A DNA stretch of 64,000 bases from Tolumonas sp008015085 (GCA_029265125.1 JAJUJX010000009.1:1-64000); one strand, 5' to 3'; shown: positions 42,836 to 53,194, counted from the first letter of the stretch. Program-made: numbers and translations. The notes: a model not told the origin generated them from the sequence alone.

Positions 42836-45800
42836 TTATGGTGCGGTCATGATCTGTTTAGCCAGAACAATCCCCAGTGTTTCCAGTGACTGCGGCGACA
42901 TAATATCTTCATGCGAACAGTCAAAATGATGTTCATTAAGCTTGTTCAGATATGGCTGCCAGGTCTGTTGAATATCCATCTCTCTTGGCAAGGTTCGTGT
43001 CGCCACATAGAGATGCGCTTCCCCTGCAAACACCGGTGTTTTCGCCTGTGATAACAGTCGAACTGAATCTTGATAGTTCTCGACGATATGCCCGAACATC
43101 AGCTGTTTCTCCTGCTCGGCAAATTCATCGGTCGCCTCTTCTGCTACCACCATGAACTGTTCCTGTTCACGGCGAACCTCTTCCTGTGCTTCTTCTTCGG
43201 TTGGCCCAGACCAGTCTTGCCCTTCTGGCGGATAGGTATCTAGCAAACCCAGGTATGACACTGTCTCACCAGCGGCTTGCAAACGCGCCGCGATGCCTTG
43301 CGCGATAGTTCCACCCAACGAATAGCCCAGTAAACGATACGGCCCTGTCGGCTGGATTGCTTTCAGTTGTGCCAGATGATGTTCACAGACGGCATCCATA
43401 TCCGCCCCTGTTGCGATGGCACCGTTTGGACGTGGTGATTGCAGACCAATAATCGGTAAAGACGCGGGTAAATAACGCAGTAACGCACTATATTGCCACG
43501 CAAAACCCGATGCCGGATGGATGCAGATCAGCGGGTTGCCCGCGCCTTCTCGTAACCGTAATACGGGGCTAAAACTTGCCTGTCTTGCAGCTTCGAGCGA
43601 CGCGTCATCGCGTAACAGCTTCGCTAATTTTGCCACGGTTGGCGCCACCATGATTTGACTCACTGCGATTGGTTTGTCATAGCGTTTACGTAATTCCGCA
43701 GCTAGTCGCATCGCCAGTAATGAATGCCCACCGAGTGCGAAGAAATCATCATCTGCCTGTAAGATTTCCACATTCAGTAAACGCACAAACATGGCGGCGA
43801 TTTCACTTTCCACCCCCGGTGCTGGTAAACGACCTTTGGCTTGAGAAATGGAATCAGGATCTGGCAGCGATTTGCGATCGAGTTTGCCGTTCGCACTCAG
43901 CGGGAAGTGATCAACCGCGACCAATGCCACTGGCACCATGTGCGCCGGTAACCGTTCCGACAACTGCGCTTTGAGTAGTGAAATATCAACACCCGCTTCG
44001 GTGATGACATAACCCACGAGTTGTCGGTTATCCATGCCAGCCTGCGCGGTTGCGCCCCCCAAAACACGCGCATGCACTGCCGCCTGAATGACGCCCGGCA
44101 ATAACATCATGGCTGATTCAATTTCACCGAGCTCAATGCGTTGACCACGAATTTTTAGCTGATCGTCACTGCGCCCCAGATATTCAACATCGCCGGTTGG
44201 TAACCAACGCACCACATCACCAGTGCGATACATGCGTTGCCCTTCTGCTTGCGGATCTGCCACAAAGCGACTTGCGGTCATGGCTGATTTACCCCAATAG
44301 CCATCGGCTAATTGCACACCACAGAGATAAAGTTCACCCGTCACACCAACCGGAACCGGACGCAATGCATGATCGAGAATTCGCAGTTGTGTGTTCCAAA
44401 CCGGTTTGCCAATCGGTACTGATGCCGTCAATTGTGTGCCTTCATCTTGTTCTGCTGCCGCTTTATAAGTGACATCAACCGCTGCTTCAGTTGGGCCATA
44501 CAGGTTATGCAATGGTGCGGTTATCAGCCCTGCATATTGATCAGCAAGTTCACGCGACAAGGCTTCGCCACTACAGAACACACGACGCAGCGATTGGCAC
44601 AGTCCTGCCTGCCCGTTTTGCTGTAAATAGCTCACAAACGCTGCCAGCATCGATGGCACAAAGTGCATGGTGGTGATTTGATATTGGTTGATCAACTGCA
44701 CCAAAGTTTCAGGATCGCGATGCGCTTCTGGCGGTGCCATCATCAGTCGTGCCCCCACCATATTCGCCCAGAAAAACTCCCACACGGATACATCAAAACT
44801 GCATGGTGTTTTCTGTAAAATCACATCGTCGGTGGTGAGTGTGTATTCGTGCTGCATCCATAAAATGCGATTCACAATTGCCTGATGCGACACCAGAACG
44901 CCTTTCGGTTTGCCGGTCGAACCAGAGGTATAAAGCAGATAAGCCCCCATAGCAGGTGTGACGACTGGTAATGTCACCTCATCTGACTCCGACCAGTCAA
45001 ACGCATCTATCAGGAATGGTTTACCCCATGCTGACACACGATTCTCAGAGGTGGTGTCGGTGACAATCAACGGCGGTTTGGCATCACAGACCATATAACT
45101 TAAACGTTCATCAGGGTAACTGACATCGAGTGGTAAATAAGCCGCGCCTGCGCGCATCACTGCCATCAATGCCAGCGTTAAATTGACCGAACGCGGCAAT
45201 GCTACCGCAACAATATCGCCCCGTTGAACGCCTTGTTGCACCAGATATTTGGCTAACGCCTGCACGCATGATTCCATCGCCTGATAACTCAGGGCAAGAT
45301 CAACATCCGCCAATGCAATTTGAGATGGCGTTTGCTGGCTTTGTGCTATGAGCAGATCGTTTAACGTCTGCGCTGGTAGCTGTCTGTCAGTCTGGTTGGT
45401 TTGAACTATCAGCGCTTGTTCGCTTTGAGTGAGCACAGAAACCGTTGCCCATGATGCATCAACGCCTTCCGCTAAGTGGCATAACAGCCCTTCGAAACGC
45501 TGCATCCACGGTTCAATCGAGCCGATGATGTCGCGATATTCAAACAGAATATGGATTTGTTCACCCGGCAGCACCAGCACGGTTAATGGGTAGTGCGTGT
45601 AACCCTTGTTATGTATTGCTGCAACTTGAATACCGGCAAACGCTTGTGCTTTCAACTCACTTTGATCAGGGTAGTTCTCGACCACCAGCAAGGTGTCAAA
45701 CAGCGTTTCCCCACCGGCTAATCGCTGAATTTCCCCCAAGCCTAATGCATCATGTTCCATCAAGTGGATCTGACGATTTTGCAACGGTTGTAATTGCGCT

Positions 45801-48800
45801 AGCAGTGACTGTGTCGGGTCAATCGTGACGCGAACCGGAATGGTATTACTGAACAAACCGATATGTTCATCAATGCCCGCAATCGGGCTAAATCGACCCG
45901 AAACTGGTGTGCCAAACACCACATCACTGCGACCTGTCATCGATGACAATAACGCTGCCCATGCGCCTTGCATCAAGGTGTTGAGCGTCAGCCCCTGCTG
46001 CTTTGCTACCTGCGTCAGTCGGTTCGCTAAATCGGCATCAAGCACCATCACCGATTCTCGTACTGGTGCAGAAGCATCGTTCTCAGGCCATAAAATGGTT
46101 GGTTTTAAATCGGCTAACGCCTCTTGCCAGACCTGTTCACATGCCGGTTTATCACGCGCGGCTAACTGGCGAACAATGTCAGGGTAACTCACTGATGTAG
46201 GCTGTAATGTTTGGTCGCGATAAGCTTGCAGCAGATCTTGAATCAAAATTGGCGTTGACCAGCCATCGACCACTAGATGATGCGCTGTTAAAAACAAACT
46301 GTATTGCTGTTCGCCACGCTCGACTAACACGGCATTGAGTAATACCGATGCATCGGCAGTCGCAATGTCGAAATGACGTGCTAATTCCAACTGCTGGATT
46401 TTCGCTAACTCGGCTTCATGCTCGCTTGCTGCGAGCGCCACCAAAGAGCGCACTTCCAGCGGCCAGCGATTGCGCGCATCGGGCAATTCCAACGGTAAAA
46501 GCTGTAAGGGCTGCCCAGTCACCTCAAGGTCAAATCGCGCACCCAGTTGTTGGTGGCGAGCAATGACGCAATCCAATGCCTGACGCAGTCTTGGCACAGA
46601 CAAATCGCCCGTGAGATCAAGACGGGTAATGGAGTTGTATTGGCTGGCACTTTCGCCCAACATGGCATGGAAGAGCAGCCCTTCTTGCAGCGGTAACACT
46701 GGCAACACGGCTGATTGCGAACCATAAGTCACCGTGACATTGTCTAACTGTGCCGGTGTCAGATGTTCACTTCCCGCCTGTGTATGGGCAATCAGCGTTT
46801 CGCTCGCCACCAACGTATTGGCCGCAACTAAAGGTTGAATGACTGCAAACTGTTGCATCTGCTCGATCAACTGCTTAACTCGCACCATGATCGCTTCAAT
46901 ATCTGTCGCTGAAATGATGCCTTCAACGCGGCTCCAGTTCAGTGCAAATTGAGGCTTGCCACTGGTTTCATCGACAAAGATATTCAGTTCCAACGGGTAT
47001 AACGCTGGCGCATCAGGATCGACTTTGACCGCAAATACATCGGCAAATACGCCTGCTTGCGAACGCGGTGCCCAATCTTTTTCTGAATGCTGGAATCGCC
47101 CTAAATAGTTAAATAGCATTGCCGGATGCGCTTTTTGCTCTAATGCCACCAGCACAGATTGTGGGTCGAGATAACGCAAAATGCTGTAGCCCAAGCCATG
47201 TTCAGGAATGGCTTTGATCTGCTGTCTCGTCGCGCGAACCCAATCTGCTGGCGTAGGATTTTGTGCAGCAGGCGTAATAGTTAACGAATCAAACGACAGA
47301 CAGACCGGATATTCATTGGTGAGCCATCCGACCGTGCGATTGAGATCATGTGCTTCATTACGCGGATGACGACCATGCGATTCCAACATGCAACGCATTG
47401 CTGGCAAATCAAAATGATCTGCACAAGCTTTTGCCACCAGCGTTAACAGCAATGATTCTGTGTCTGTTCGATAGGCAGTCGTAAGTGTCGATAACACCGC
47501 ATCAGTCAGTGTATCACTCAATACACTGCGCTGATGACGCATATGTTTCTGCCGATCGATTGCTGCAAGCGGACGAGTACCCAATGTGCCGTTTTCACCT
47601 GCAAATTGAGACTGCCACAGGGCAAGTTCCTGTTCGCGACGTTGTGGAATTTGCGATGCCAGCTCGTCAGCCCAAGCAGACAGTGAACACTCTTCGGCGG
47701 CAATGACTGGCATGGAACCATCGACCGCCGCCATGACCGCAAATTCTAATTCAGGCAATAACACACGCCAGGAAACACCATCGACCACCAAATGATGTAA
47801 TGCCAGTAACACCAAGTGACGACCTTCTTCTGTCTGCCCTAATACGCACTGCCCCATCATGCCCTGTGACGGGTTGAGGCGTTGTACTGCCTGTTCAAAC
47901 ACCTGATCAGCCTGCATCGGCTGATATTGCGAAGCCGATAACCAATGCGTAGCCAAACGTTTTTCTTTCACCTGCTGCATCGACAGCACGTCGAATGCGC
48001 TTTGCGGTAACAACTGGCTGCGTAATACTGGGTGTGCACGCATTAAAGCTTCAATGCCCTGTTCCAGATGACTTAAATTGACTGAATCTGGCACCGTCAT
48101 TAATACAGCATGGGCAAATGTGAAGTCGGGTTGAAAATGCAGGTCAAACCAACGGGTCATTGGTAATGCCGCAATGGTGGTTGATTCATCTTGATGCGAA
48201 ACCGTCGCAGTCGAGACCAAAACTTTCATCAGCTTTGCCATTACCGCCATTTGTCGGCTGGAAAAAATGTCTTTTGGTTTAAGTTGATAACCAGCCTGTC
48301 GTAAACGGTTGCCTAAGGTCATGGCAGAGATGCTGTCACCACCGAGCGCAAAGAAATCGTCATCCGCCCAGACCTGTTCCAGATTGAGCACCTGCGCGGT
48401 CGCCTGACAAAGCACCATTTCTTCGGGTGTTTCAGCCGCACGACCGGTTTTTCGGGTCTCGATTTCTATGGCTGGTAAGGCTTTTTTGTCGATCTTGCCG
48501 TTTACCGTCATCGGCCACTGCGGCAAAATCATCAATCCTGCTGGCACCATATAATCGGGCACAAGCTGACCCAATTGCTGCAAGAGATCGGTTGCTGTAA
48601 TCGCTTGCTGTGCGCCTGTTTGAGTCAGCACACAATAGCCAAGTAAACGATGAGAATCGCCAAACGCTTCGGCAATCACAACACTACCAGCCACCCCGTC
48701 TAACTGATTCAGGGCATGCTCTACATCACCTAACTCGATGCGGAAGCCGCGAATTTTGACCTGAAAATCAGCTCTCCCAATAAACTCAAGCTGCCCTGCA

Positions 48801-51442
48801 TGATTCCAACGCACTAAATCGCCTGTGCGATACATCCGTTCCCCTGAACCAAACGGATTCGCCACAAAGCGACTCGCTGTCAGCACTGACTGCCTCCAAT
48901 AGCCGGTCGTCAGGTTTTTTCCGCTCAGATATAGCTCACCAATTGCGCCTGTCGACACAGGGTTTAAATATTCATCGAGCACATATGCACTGGCATTGGC
49001 GATGGGGCGCCCGATCACTGGATGATCTGAGACGTCAACCGGCGCAATCACCGCATCTACCGTAAATTCGGTCGGACCATAGCAGTTGAACACCTGCAAC
49101 GCGGGATATTGTTTTAAACGCTGCCACAATGCAGGTGGAGCAGCTTCACTACCGATCAAAACAATCGAAGGCTGATGAGCATGCGTCATCAATCCGGCAT
49201 CGAGCATTTGCAGTAACATCGAAGGCGGTACATCGAGTGAGTCGATTTGAGACGACAACACCCATTCAGTAAGTGCCTGTGCATCGCGACGCTGTTCTTC
49301 GTCCGCCAGATATAACTCGTGCCCGTTCAATAGCCAGAACAGTTGTTCCCATGAGGCATCGAAAGAAAATGACGCGGTATGCAGCGCCTTCATTCGTCGG
49401 TTTTGTGGCACCTGACTGAATAACATCGACTGATGCGAAGCCATCAGGTTCAGTAAACCGGCATGCGACACCATCACACCTTTCGGTTTTCCGGTCGAAC
49501 CCGAGGTGTAGATCAGGCAGGCAAGATCAAGACTCTGTGCTGGCTGTTTTCGATCTGTGTTTGTAATCACCGAAGTTGGTTGATTGGCTAACTCGGTCTG
49601 AATGGATTCGTCGTCTAGGCAAACCACTTGAGTGGTAGCCAATTCAGGCAGTTGCGCTGCATCTGGTAGTTGAGCTGCGCTGGCCGTCAAAATCAGGTGT
49701 GGTGAAGCATCTTCCCAGATGGCAAGAATGCGTTCAGCCGGATAAGCCAAATCAATCGGAAGATACGCAGCGCCAGTCTGTAAAATCGCCATCAGTGCGA
49801 CGACTGATTCCGCCGTTCGAGGCAATGCCAAACCAACGACATCCCCCTGACCAATGCCTTGAGAGATGAGCCAATGACTCAATTGATTGGCGCGCTGACA
49901 AAAAGCATCTGCAAAGAGGGTTTCTACACTGGTCGTTAATACGGCTTGCTCACCAAGAGTAGCCAGCGTTTGAGGCAACAGATCGGTGATGTAAATATGT
50001 TTATCTGATGCCGGAATGGTCATCCCTTCCGACCATAAAGCTTGTGCTGCCGATTCTGATGGCACGATGAAAGACAATTCAGCCAATGGCAACTCTGGCG
50101 TCATCATCAAACAGAAAAACAGCTGCTGTAACCGCTCAATATGAAGCTGTAGTTCAGATTGGGTATATCGAGATGGGTGCGCCAGAATCGAAATTTCGAT
50201 CTGATCTCCCTGTGGAATCACGCTAAATTCCAGATCATCGACTGGCCCTGCCGCCAACACATGGTTGATGGCGGTTGCATCAGGTACAGATAAGTCATGT
50301 TCAAATAGTTTCAGGTTTAAGCTGACCTGATAAAGCGAGCGACCTGAAGCGGCACAACCGGCATCACGTTGTAATTGTTCCGCATCATACCGCTGATGTT
50401 TTCTGACTTTACGCAGGCTCAAATTCAAGCGTTCTGCTAATTCAGGCACCGACAAATTAGCATCGACATGCAGTTCTACCGGTAAGACGTTGACGGTTGG
50501 ACCGGTCGCCATTAACGCAGCAGATCCCAACCGGCGCATCATCGGCATGCCACAGACCACCTGTGGTTGGCGTGTCATTCGTGATAGATAGCCGTAAATC
50601 CCAGCCATCACCACATCAGTGACCGCCAATGAAGGATGATGTGCTGCAAGTGCTTCTGAGATTGCCGCAGAATTCAGCGTGAAAGCCGCTTTCAGTACAT
50701 CAATATTAGCAGGCGATTCACTTCTGTTTTGACTCAGCGACAAGCTCACTGGTTGCGCTAAACCAGAAACAGCTTGTTGCCAAAATTCGCGATCTTTTTG
50801 ATAGGTTTTTGATTGCAGATATTGCTGATATTCATCAATGACTGGGCTGAATGCATCGAATGGCGATTCAGGTAAACCGGTGTGCTGCTTGAGTGCACGA
50901 TAGATATCTAAAATCGCACGCGTGATCGCCATGAAGCTATAACCATCGACACACAGATGATGATAACGCTGATACCACGCATATTTTTGCGAACCGAGGA
51001 TGAACAACTGATGGGAAAACAGCTCTTTTCCACTATCAGCGCTCGGTGCATGGTCGTAGTCATCTTGCATGATTAATTTGGCAATTTTCAATGCATCGAC
51101 ATGTTCGCTGACATCATGGATTTCAACCGAGATAGATTCAGGATCTCGATTTTCTTGCCACATCTGCTTGAGTGTTCCATCCACCTCTTCAAATCTGGCG
51201 TGGATAGTATCAACCTGCGACAAGCCGATCTGAATCGCTATTTTCAATAACGACAGGTCAACATCGCCAGACAACTCAACCCAATGAGCGACTTGATATA
51301 AACGATGATCCGTTTGTGTTTGTTCTCCAAACCAAATGCCCGTTTGTGTGCCGTTCAGACCACAACTGATTTCCGATGAACACACAGATGCAGTTGACCA
51401 TGCAGCAGATAATGAAGAAGAAAGAGAGGTCAATTCAGACAC
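42836..51442 (-). CDS. Two-module siderophore NRPS: C-A-PCP-E-C-A-PCP-TE
   Basis: This 2868-residue synthetase is about twice the size of EntF. Module 1 has a starter-type condensation domain (YQRYHHLCVDGYSF, near 165), an adenylation domain (YTSGSTGKPKGV near 644) and a carrier domain (FFALGGDSISAM near 1034). An epimerization domain follows, with HHLVVDGVSWRVLLPEL, ESHGRHPRNEAHDLNRTVGW and FNYLGRF (about 1070-1480). Module 2 has a condensation domain (HHLVVDGWS near 1722), an EntF-like adenylation domain (near 2174), a carrier (FFALGGHSLLAM near 2574) and a thioesterase (GYSLGGTIAQG near 2709). By GrsA alignment I read the pocket of A2 as DVWHFSLVDK (serine) and of A1 as DAEDVICVDK, acidic, suggesting a basic amino acid. 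Product: DHB-D-Xaa-L-Ser units, probably cyclotrimerised. GTG at 51442 lies 8 nt after AGGA and was preferred to the TTG at 51448. Confidence 0.9.
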   Translation of the reverse strand: MSELTSLSSSLSAAWSTASVCSSEISCGLNGTQTGIWFGEQTQTDHRLYQVAHWVELSGDVDLSLLKIAIQIGLSQVDTIHARFEEVDGTLKQMWQENRDPESISVEIHDVSEHVDALKIAKLIMQDDYDHAPSADSGKELFSHQLFILGSQKYAWYQRYHHLCVDGYSFMAITRAILDIYRALKQHTGLPESPFDAFSPVIDEYQQYLQSKTYQKDREFWQQAVSGLAQPVSLSLSQNRSESPANIDVLKAAFTLNSAAISEALAAHHPSLAVTDVVMAGIYGYLSRMTRQPQVVCGMPMMRRLGSAALMATGPTVNVLPVELHVDANLSVPELAERLNLSLRKVRKHQRYDAEQLQRDAGCAASGRSLYQVSLNLKLFEHDLSVPDATAINHVLAAGPVDDLEFSVIPQGDQIEISILAHPSRYTQSELQLHIERLQQLFFCLMMTPELPLAELSFIVPSESAAQALWSEGMTIPASDKHIYITDLLPQTLATLGEQAVLTTSVETLFADAFCQRANQLSHWLISQGIGQGDVVGLALPRTAESVVALMAILQTGAAYLPIDLAYPAERILAIWEDASPHLILTASAAQLPDAAQLPELATTQVVCLDDESIQTELANQPTSVITNTDRKQPAQSLDLACLIYTSGSTGKPKGVMVSHAGLLNLMASHQSMLFSQVPQNRRMKALHTASFSFDASWEQLFWLLNGHELYLADEEQRRDAQALTEWVLSSQIDSLDVPPSMLLQMLDAGLMTHAHQPSIVLIGSEAAPPALWQRLKQYPALQVFNCYGPTEFTVDAVIAPVDVSDHPVIGRPIANASAYVLDEYLNPVSTGAIGELYLSGKNLTTGYWRQSVLTASRFVANPFGSGERMYRTGDLVRWNHAGQLEFIGRADFQVKIRGFRIELGDVEHALNQLDGVAGSVVIAEAFGDSHRLLGYCVLTQTGAQQAITATDLLQQLGQLVPDYMVPAGLMILPQWPMTVNGKIDKKALPAIEIETRKTGRAAETPEEMVLCQATAQVLNLEQVWADDDFFALGGDSISAMTLGNRLRQAGYQLKPKDIFSSRQMAVMAKLMKVLVSTATVSHQDESTTIAALPMTRWFDLHFQPDFTFAHAVLMTVPDSVNLSHLEQGIEALMRAHPVLRSQLLPQSAFDVLSMQQVKEKRLATHWLSASQYQPMQADQVFEQAVQRLNPSQGMMGQCVLGQTEEGRHLVLLALHHLVVDGVSWRVLLPELEFAVMAAVDGSMPVIAAEECSLSAWADELASQIPQRREQELALWQSQFAGENGTLGTRPLAAIDRQKHMRHQRSVLSDTLTDAVLSTLTTAYRTDTESLLLTLVAKACADHFDLPAMRCMLESHGRHPRNEAHDLNRTVGWLTNEYPVCLSFDSLTITPAAQNPTPADWVRATRQQIKAIPEHGLGYSILRYLDPQSVLVALEQKAHPAMLFNYLGRFQHSEKDWAPRSQAGVFADVFAVKVDPDAPALYPLELNIFVDETSGKPQFALNWSRVEGIISATDIEAIMVRVKQLIEQMQQFAVIQPLVAANTLVASETLIAHTQAGSEHLTPAQLDNVTVTYGSQSAVLPVLPLQEGLLFHAMLGESASQYNSITRLDLTGDLSVPRLRQALDCVIARHQQLGARFDLEVTGQPLQLLPLELPDARNRWPLEVRSLVALAASEHEAELAKIQQLELARHFDIATADASVLLNAVLVERGEQQYSLFLTAHHLVVDGWSTPILIQDLLQAYRDQTLQPTSVSYPDIVRQLAARDKPACEQVWQEALADLKPTILWPENDASAPVRESVMVLDADLANRLTQVAKQQGLTLNTLMQGAWAALLSSMTGRSDVVFGTPVSGRFSPIAGIDEHIGLFSNTIPVRVTIDPTQSLLAQLQPLQNRQIHLMEHDALGLGEIQRLAGGETLFDTLLVVENYPDQSELKAQAFAGIQVAAIHNKGYTHYPLTVLVLPGEQIHILFEYRDIIGSIEPWMQRFEGLLCHLAEGVDASWATVSVLTQSEQALIVQTNQTDRQLPAQTLNDLLIAQSQQTPSQIALADVDLALSYQAMESCVQALAKYLVQQGVQRGDIVAVALPRSVNLTLALMAVMRAGAAYLPLDVSYPDERLSYMVCDAKPPLIVTDTTSENRVSAWGKPFLIDAFDWSESDEVTLPVVTPAMGAYLLYTSGSTGKPKGVLVSHQAIVNRILWMQHEYTLTTDDVILQKTPCSFDVSVWEFFWANMVGARLMMAPPEAHRDPETLVQLINQYQITTMHFVPSMLAAFVSYLQQNGQAGLCQSLRRVFCSGEALSRELADQYAGLITAPLHNLYGPTEAAVDVTYKAAAEQDEGTQLTASVPIGKPVWNTQLRILDHALRPVPVGVTGELYLCGVQLADGYWGKSAMTASRFVADPQAEGQRMYRTGDVVRWLPTGDVEYLGRSDDQLKIRGQRIELGEIESAMMLLPGVIQAAVHARVLGGATAQAGMDNRQLVGYVITEAGVDISLLKAQLSERLPAHMVPVALVAVDHFPLSANGKLDRKSLPDPDSISQAKGRLPAPGVESEIAAMFVRLLNVEILQADDDFFALGGHSLLAMRLAAELRKRYDKPIAVSQIMVAPTVAKLAKLLRDDASLEAARQASFSPVLRLREGAGNPLICIHPASGFAWQYSALLRYLPASLPIIGLQSPRPNGAIATGADMDAVCEHHLAQLKAIQPTGPYRLLGYSLGGTIAQGIAARLQAAGETVSYLGLLDTYPPEGQDWSGPTEEEAQEEVRREQEQFMVVAEEATDEFAEQEKQLMFGHIVENYQDSVRLLSQAKTPVFAGEAHLYVATRTLPREMDIQQTWQPYLNKLNEHHFDCSHEDIMSPQSLETLGIVLAKQIMTAP

Positions 51443-51469
51443 AAGCAATATCCTTTTGATAAAACGGTT

Positions 51470-51697
51470 TTACGCAGAAGTAGAAGCAGCAAGACGAGCA
51501 GAAAGCGGACGAATATCCGTCCAATGGGTTTCGATATAAGCCTCACAAGCCGATTTGCTGTCTGGGCCAAGCAGCACATGCCAACCATTCGGCACAGGCC
51601 GGATGGCAGGCCAAAGGCTATGTTGCTGTTCATCATTCACCAGCACGAAAAACTTCAATTCAGGGTTATCAAATGGATTTAACTGTTCGTGACTCAT
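51470..51697 (-). CDS. ybdZ: MbtH-like protein
   Basis: This 75-residue MbtH-family protein binds and stabilises NRPS adenylation domains. Diagnostic segments are NPFDNPELKFFVLVNDEQQHSLWPA, RPVPNGWHVLLGPDSKSACEAYIETHWTDIRP, including the conserved Asn-Pro-Phe, Ser-Leu-Trp-Pro and Trp-Thr-Asp-Ile-Arg-Pro groups (shown here in two overlapping reads). It lies 27 bp upstream of the NRPS gene in the same operon, after fes, the same order as in enterobactin loci. Confidence 0.95.
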   Translation of the reverse strand: MSHEQLNPFDNPELKFFVLVNDEQQHSLWPAIRPVPNGWHVLLGPDSKSACEAYIETHWTDIRPLSARLAASTSA

Positions 51698-51763
51698 TTA
51701 AAAATCTCTTTAATTTCAAACTAATATTTATGTTGGAGTGAACACCACCAAAGACGGGAAGCT

Positions 51764-53080
51764 TTAATTCGTTGAGCTAGAAGTTAATAACCAGTGCAGA
51801 CCATCGAGTAACCCACCGCGCCAGCAGATGCGGTCGTGTCCGCCTTCAAACGCAGAAAATACGACTTGATGATCGCCTTCAGAAAGCACATCAAACATCG
51901 ACTCAGAGAGACTGATCATTTCACCCTCTCTCGTTCCAGCTTCGAGATACACTTTCAGAGGACGATGAATCGGATTGGCTTCAATATGATTCATCAACCA
52001 CCCTCGCACACCGGGCATGCGTCCATGAATACGATCAGTGACCGAACTGGCTAATTCGATATCTGGCCACCAGAAAGAACCTGACTGACTTAGCACACAG
52101 CCAAAACGCTCCGGCCAGTTGTAACCGGCATACATCGCTGCCAAACCACCAAAACTCTGACCAGCAACCACCGTTTTTTCAGCACGATTCGTAAAAAGAA
52201 AATCTTCCTGTAGCCAAGGCAGTAATTCGGTCAATACGGCTTGCCAGAATTCTGAATTACAAGGCAACTCAACGGAGCGTTGCTGACCATTGATTTCATC
52301 AATCAGTACATACAAGGCAGGTGGTAACCGCCCCTGATGGGTTTCATGGGCAATCGCAGAATACACCGGCATGTTTGAGTGCCAGAATCGACCATCCATC
52401 AAGAAGATGATCGGACGATCGGCTTTCATATCATCAGACATGGCGGCAACATCACCGCTTTCATAAATCCACACCCGACGGGTGTTATTGAGAATTAAAC
52501 TCTCCCAAGTACATTCAGATAAATTTACAACAGGTAATTCAGCGGCAGAGTCATGGGCATACCATGCAGTTTGACGAGGTGCGTCTGGCAGATGTAATGC
52601 AGAAAGGCGATTTCCCCAATTGCTGAGATGTCCCCGGTAAGGGTTATACAAATCAGGTACGCCAGAGGCTAATATCGAAACCCACCACTGGCGCTGCTGC
52701 GATTTCTCAGGCACTCCCCTACCCCATTCGGGTAATTGTTGCTGGGTTAATGGAATAAACTGATATGAACCCCGCCAGTTCGATGGCAGTTTTGCTTGCC
52801 AATACCAGACGTCGGTGCCCGCAAACCGTGACATATAAGTCGGGGTTGGGCTGTGATGGTCGGTGACAGAATTAACATCCATCAACACAGTAGCAATATC
52901 AGAACAAGATTCATTCCCGTCGGGGTCGCGCCATAAAAACAACACATCGCATTTCTCGTGCTCTGTAACTTGAATCCATGGCATTCCTTGATGCTGAACA
53001 GTTTTCCACCATTTGACATCACCTATCTCCAGACCGAACTGTGTCAGTACAGATCTAACACCCTCATGCGATTGCGTCAT
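51764..53080 (-). CDS. fes: Ferric-catecholate siderophore esterase
   Basis: This 438-residue cytoplasmic esterase is of the Fes type. The N-terminal beta-sandwich has FLWRDPDGNESCSDIATVLMDVNSVTDHH and YWQAKLPSNWRGSYQF. The C-terminal alpha/beta-hydrolase has RRVWIYESGD, IIFLMDGRFW, the nucleophile motif VVAGQSFGGLAAMYAG, LEAGTREGEM and the histidine in FEGGHDRICWRGG. It would cut the trilactone ester bonds of the imported ferric siderophore to free iron. That implies the native siderophore contains Ser esters. The ATG at 53080 has GGGATG upstream, while the one at 53092 has no ribosome site. Confidence 0.93.
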   Translation of the reverse strand: MTQSHEGVRSVLTQFGLEIGDVKWWKTVQHQGMPWIQVTEHEKCDVLFLWRDPDGNESCSDIATVLMDVNSVTDHHSPTPTYMSRFAGTDVWYWQAKLPSNWRGSYQFIPLTQQQLPEWGRGVPEKSQQRQWWVSILASGVPDLYNPYRGHLSNWGNRLSALHLPDAPRQTAWYAHDSAAELPVVNLSECTWESLILNNTRRVWIYESGDVAAMSDDMKADRPIIFLMDGRFWHSNMPVYSAIAHETHQGRLPPALYVLIDEINGQQRSVELPCNSEFWQAVLTELLPWLQEDFLFTNRAEKTVVAGQSFGGLAAMYAGYNWPERFGCVLSQSGSFWWPDIELASSVTDRIHGRMPGVRGWLMNHIEANPIHRPLKVYLEAGTREGEMISLSESMFDVLSEGDHQVVFSAFEGGHDRICWRGGLLDGLHWLLTSSSTN

Positions 53081-53106
53081 AAAGCATCCCATAGCGCAAA
53101 TTCAGT

Positions 53107-53125
53107 ATTGATAATCATTATCAAT
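53107..53125. promoter_or_regulatory. Perfect Fur palindrome between fes and receptor gene
   Basis: ATTGATAATCATTATCAAT is a perfect 19-bp palindrome and an almost ideal Fur box. It lies between the divergent fes-mbtH-NRPS operon and the TonB receptor gene and probably silences both when iron is plentiful. Confidence 0.88.
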
Positions 53126-53194
53126 ATCATTAGGATGATTGTCACCCTATTTTTTAAAACAACAGAAAAACCCTCTTTTTCAAAAGGATGAAGA

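Noticed and set aside
42726..42929. A 67-residue frame spanning the Rhs fragment end and the NRPS gene end.
   Set aside because: Crosses two other genes in other frames and has no similarity or ribosome site.
42836..51442. Calling the synthetase entF and the product enterobactin.
   Set aside because: An additional C-A-PCP-E module precedes the EntF-like module, so the product must contain another amino acid.
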